Assembly (NCBI GenBank): GCA_947503925.1
Contig: CANNFQ010000007.1
Coordinates: 62,001 to 126,000, forward strand
Source of the DNA: an uncultured Paracoccaceae bacterium
GTDB lineage: Bacteria > Pseudomonadota > Alphaproteobacteria > Rhodobacterales > Rhodobacteraceae
DNA length: 64,000 bases
Direction: 5' to 3'
Position numbers and translations under genes: made by a program. The notes beneath the pieces were generated by a model, which was not told the origin of the DNA, made no database searches, and saw only the letters and a list, made by a program, of their open reading frames with translations. Positions 62,643-64,000 of this stretch are shown piece by piece. Positions within the stretch are counted from its first letter, which is position 1; each line of letters opens with the position of its first letter.

Positions 62643-62944
62643 GGGCGACTACATCTGAACCGGGCCACCGGGGCGCAACGGCGCATGCGCGCAGCACTCT
62701 TGGGTAGCGCTGTTCCTTTTTGGCTTCCTACACAGCAGCTCGCATCGCGTCACGCATTCGGGCCTGGCAAAATAGTGGCGACCACGCAGTTGGTTCGGCC
62801 GGTCAAGAAACGGATGAGGACCAACATGAGACATTGCTAAGCACGGCGGAGATGTGGGCTTCGGCGGGACGAACTTGTCGTTCGCTGCGGCTGCGCCAAT
62901 GTCTGCATTTAATAGGAGTATTGTCGATCGAGCCCCTTTCGATG
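62643..62944. other. 302-bp stretch without a supported gene
   Basis: Between the DUF1150 stop and the AI-2E-type gene. Short frames are present on both strands, none with a ribosome site and convincing composition. No hairpin with a T-run, no repeat of the other families, and no tRNA was seen. Confidence 0.5.
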
Positions 62945-63994
62945 CTAACTGTCTTCCACAGTTTCCGCCAGCAGCACTGCGACGAAGCGTGTCTCATCAA
63001 ATGCACCAAGCGTAATCGCAATGATTGACGTCAGCGGCACAGCGAGGATTGCACCGGCAAGACCCCAAAGAGCGCTGAACACGGACAGACTGAGCAAAAT
63101 GATCAGCGGGGACATGTTGAGTTGTTTGCCGATCAGACGCGGTTCCAGGTAGTTGCCGACCCAGAGTTGTGCGGCCAGTAACAACACCAAAACGAGTGCA
63201 GTGGTTTGCAATGAACCGAATTGTGCGATGCTAAGGGCAACCGGTAGGGCGACGCCGAGCAACGAGCCGACATAAGGGATGTAGTTCAACAACGCGATCA
63301 GAATGGCCCAGAAAAGCGCAAAATCGACCCCAAGCACCAGAAGGATCACATACGACATGACGCCAAGGATCAGGTTGATGCTCGTCTTGGTGCCAAGGTA
63401 GTTTGCAATTTGGTTGTTGATTTCCGCTACAACCGCGAGAATTTTCTGGGCCTGCGCTTCTGTTGTGGCCGCAGCGTATATCTTCCCGACAAACCGCCCT
63501 CGTTCACTGAGCAGAAAGAAGGCGTAGATCAAGATCAGGAAGAGTGTACCACCGGCTGACGTAAGAGACGACAAGAGCGATAGAACCGCAGCCCTGACAT
63601 CTAACTGCCCGAAAGTTGCTTCGTAAATTTTGTCCCAATCAACAGGGCCACTACGGCCCAGCAAGGAGAATGTCCCCTGAACGAGGGTTTCGACATTCGC
63701 CTGGTATTCGGGCAGCCGTGCCAACAATTCTTGTCCTGTCGACACGATCACCCCGAAAAAGACCACAAGAATGATGGCAAAGATCACTAGGGTCATGAGG
63801 CGCAGAGACCAGACTGGACACCATCGCAAACCTGGGACTTTGGAGAGCCTGTTTGCCGTGTGCGCAATCACATAGGCCATTATTGCAGAAAAGAAGATTG
63901 GCACAATGATGCCTTTTGCGACGACAAAAACCGAGCCTAACAGGACTGCCAGGAGCGCCGCGCAAGTGAGTTTGACGAGAGTGTTGGATTGCAT
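62945..63994 (-). CDS. AI-2E family transporter
   Basis: A 349-aa member of the AI-2E/PerM/YdiK family with about eight membrane helices. The family signature is in the C-terminal half: NLILGVMSYVILLVLGVDFALFWAILIALLNYIPYVGSLLG (in parts) and GNYLEPRLIGKQLNMSPL. The frame is complete: an in-frame TAA stands just before the ATG at the right edge. Roles vary from Na+/H+ antiport to signal export. Confidence 0.92.
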   Translation of the reverse strand: MQSNTLVKLTCAALLAVLLGSVFVVAKGIIVPIFFSAIMAYVIAHTANRLSKVPGLRWCPVWSLRLMTLVIFAIILVVFFGVIVSTGQELLARLPEYQANVETLVQGTFSLLGRSGPVDWDKIYEATFGQLDVRAAVLSLLSSLTSAGGTLFLILIYAFFLLSERGRFVGKIYAAATTEAQAQKILAVVAEINNQIANYLGTKTSINLILGVMSYVILLVLGVDFALFWAILIALLNYIPYVGSLLGVALPVALSIAQFGSLQTTALVLVLLLAAQLWVGNYLEPRLIGKQLNMSPLIILLSLSVFSALWGLAGAILAVPLTSIIAITLGAFDETRFVAVLLAETVEDS

Positions 63995-64000
63995 GAATTA

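Overview
The window is chromosomal DNA from an alphaproteobacterium, most likely a marine Rhodobacteraceae (Roseobacter-group) species. The evidence is the mix of a CoA-ester lyase of the Mcl1 type, an aerobic-type cobalamin pathway (cobN, cobO, cobW, cobC, cbiB, bluB), ccoGHIS behind a perfect FNR box, a CIRCE-controlled groESL, Hsp20 followed by DUF1150, a 1151-residue SMC, and a CtrA-like site. Gene density is high, and 1-11 nt stop/start overlaps are common. No rRNA, tRNA, CRISPR array, transposase or prophage gene was recognised.

Layout. 1-3.5 kb: a truncated zinc-ribbon protein, then the coupled set ftsE-ftsX-plsC-flavin-type oxidase. 3.5-9 kb: M50 protease and accA, a secreted tandem-repeat protein, the CoA-ester lyase, an aminotransferase and a mercaptopyruvate sulfurtransferase. 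9-23 kb: mostly housekeeping (smpB, YcaQ-like glycosylase, dapA, soluble lytic transglycosylase, a split MnmC pair, a ThDP enzyme), plus a 56-aa membrane protein found by hand at 11658-11828. 22.8-32.8 kb: a large minus-strand cobalamin region. A cobalamin riboswitch, with a hairpin that should hide the ribosome binding site, precedes a HupE-type metal transporter, cobW, GNAT, cobN, a nucleotidyltransferase, cobO, a YrbL-like protein, two tandem Lin0512-family proteins and bluB. A 51-aa basic protein runs the opposite way inside it. 33-43.5 kb: smc, a lipoprotein, an MltB-type transglycosylase, a second coupled cobalamin operon (DUF1636-cobC-cbiB), an atypical receiver protein and a glutathionyl-hydroquinone reductase.

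43.9-49.3 kb is the accessory part and the most interesting. Three minus-strand genes appear to form a unit: a signal-peptide-bearing membrane protein with a NACHT-like cytoplasmic domain lacking the Walker A lysine; an exported subtilisin-fold protein that seems to lack catalytic Asp and Ser and carries an inserted peptidoglycan-binding motif; and an acyltransferase-3-type membrane protein. I propose them as a candidate undescribed envelope-sensing or envelope-modifying system built on pseudo-enzymes.

49.8-54 kb: ccoGHIS, for maturation of cbb3 oxidase, without ccoNOPQ next to it. 54-64 kb: groESL with CIRCE, a secreted HExxH protein, a DMT transporter, an exported lipase-like protein, purE-purK, a DUF465 protein, a heat-shock-type promoter with hsp20-DUF1150, and an AI-2E-family transporter. 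Several perfect 22-26 bp palindromes and a dispersed 11-bp repeat lie just downstream of genes.
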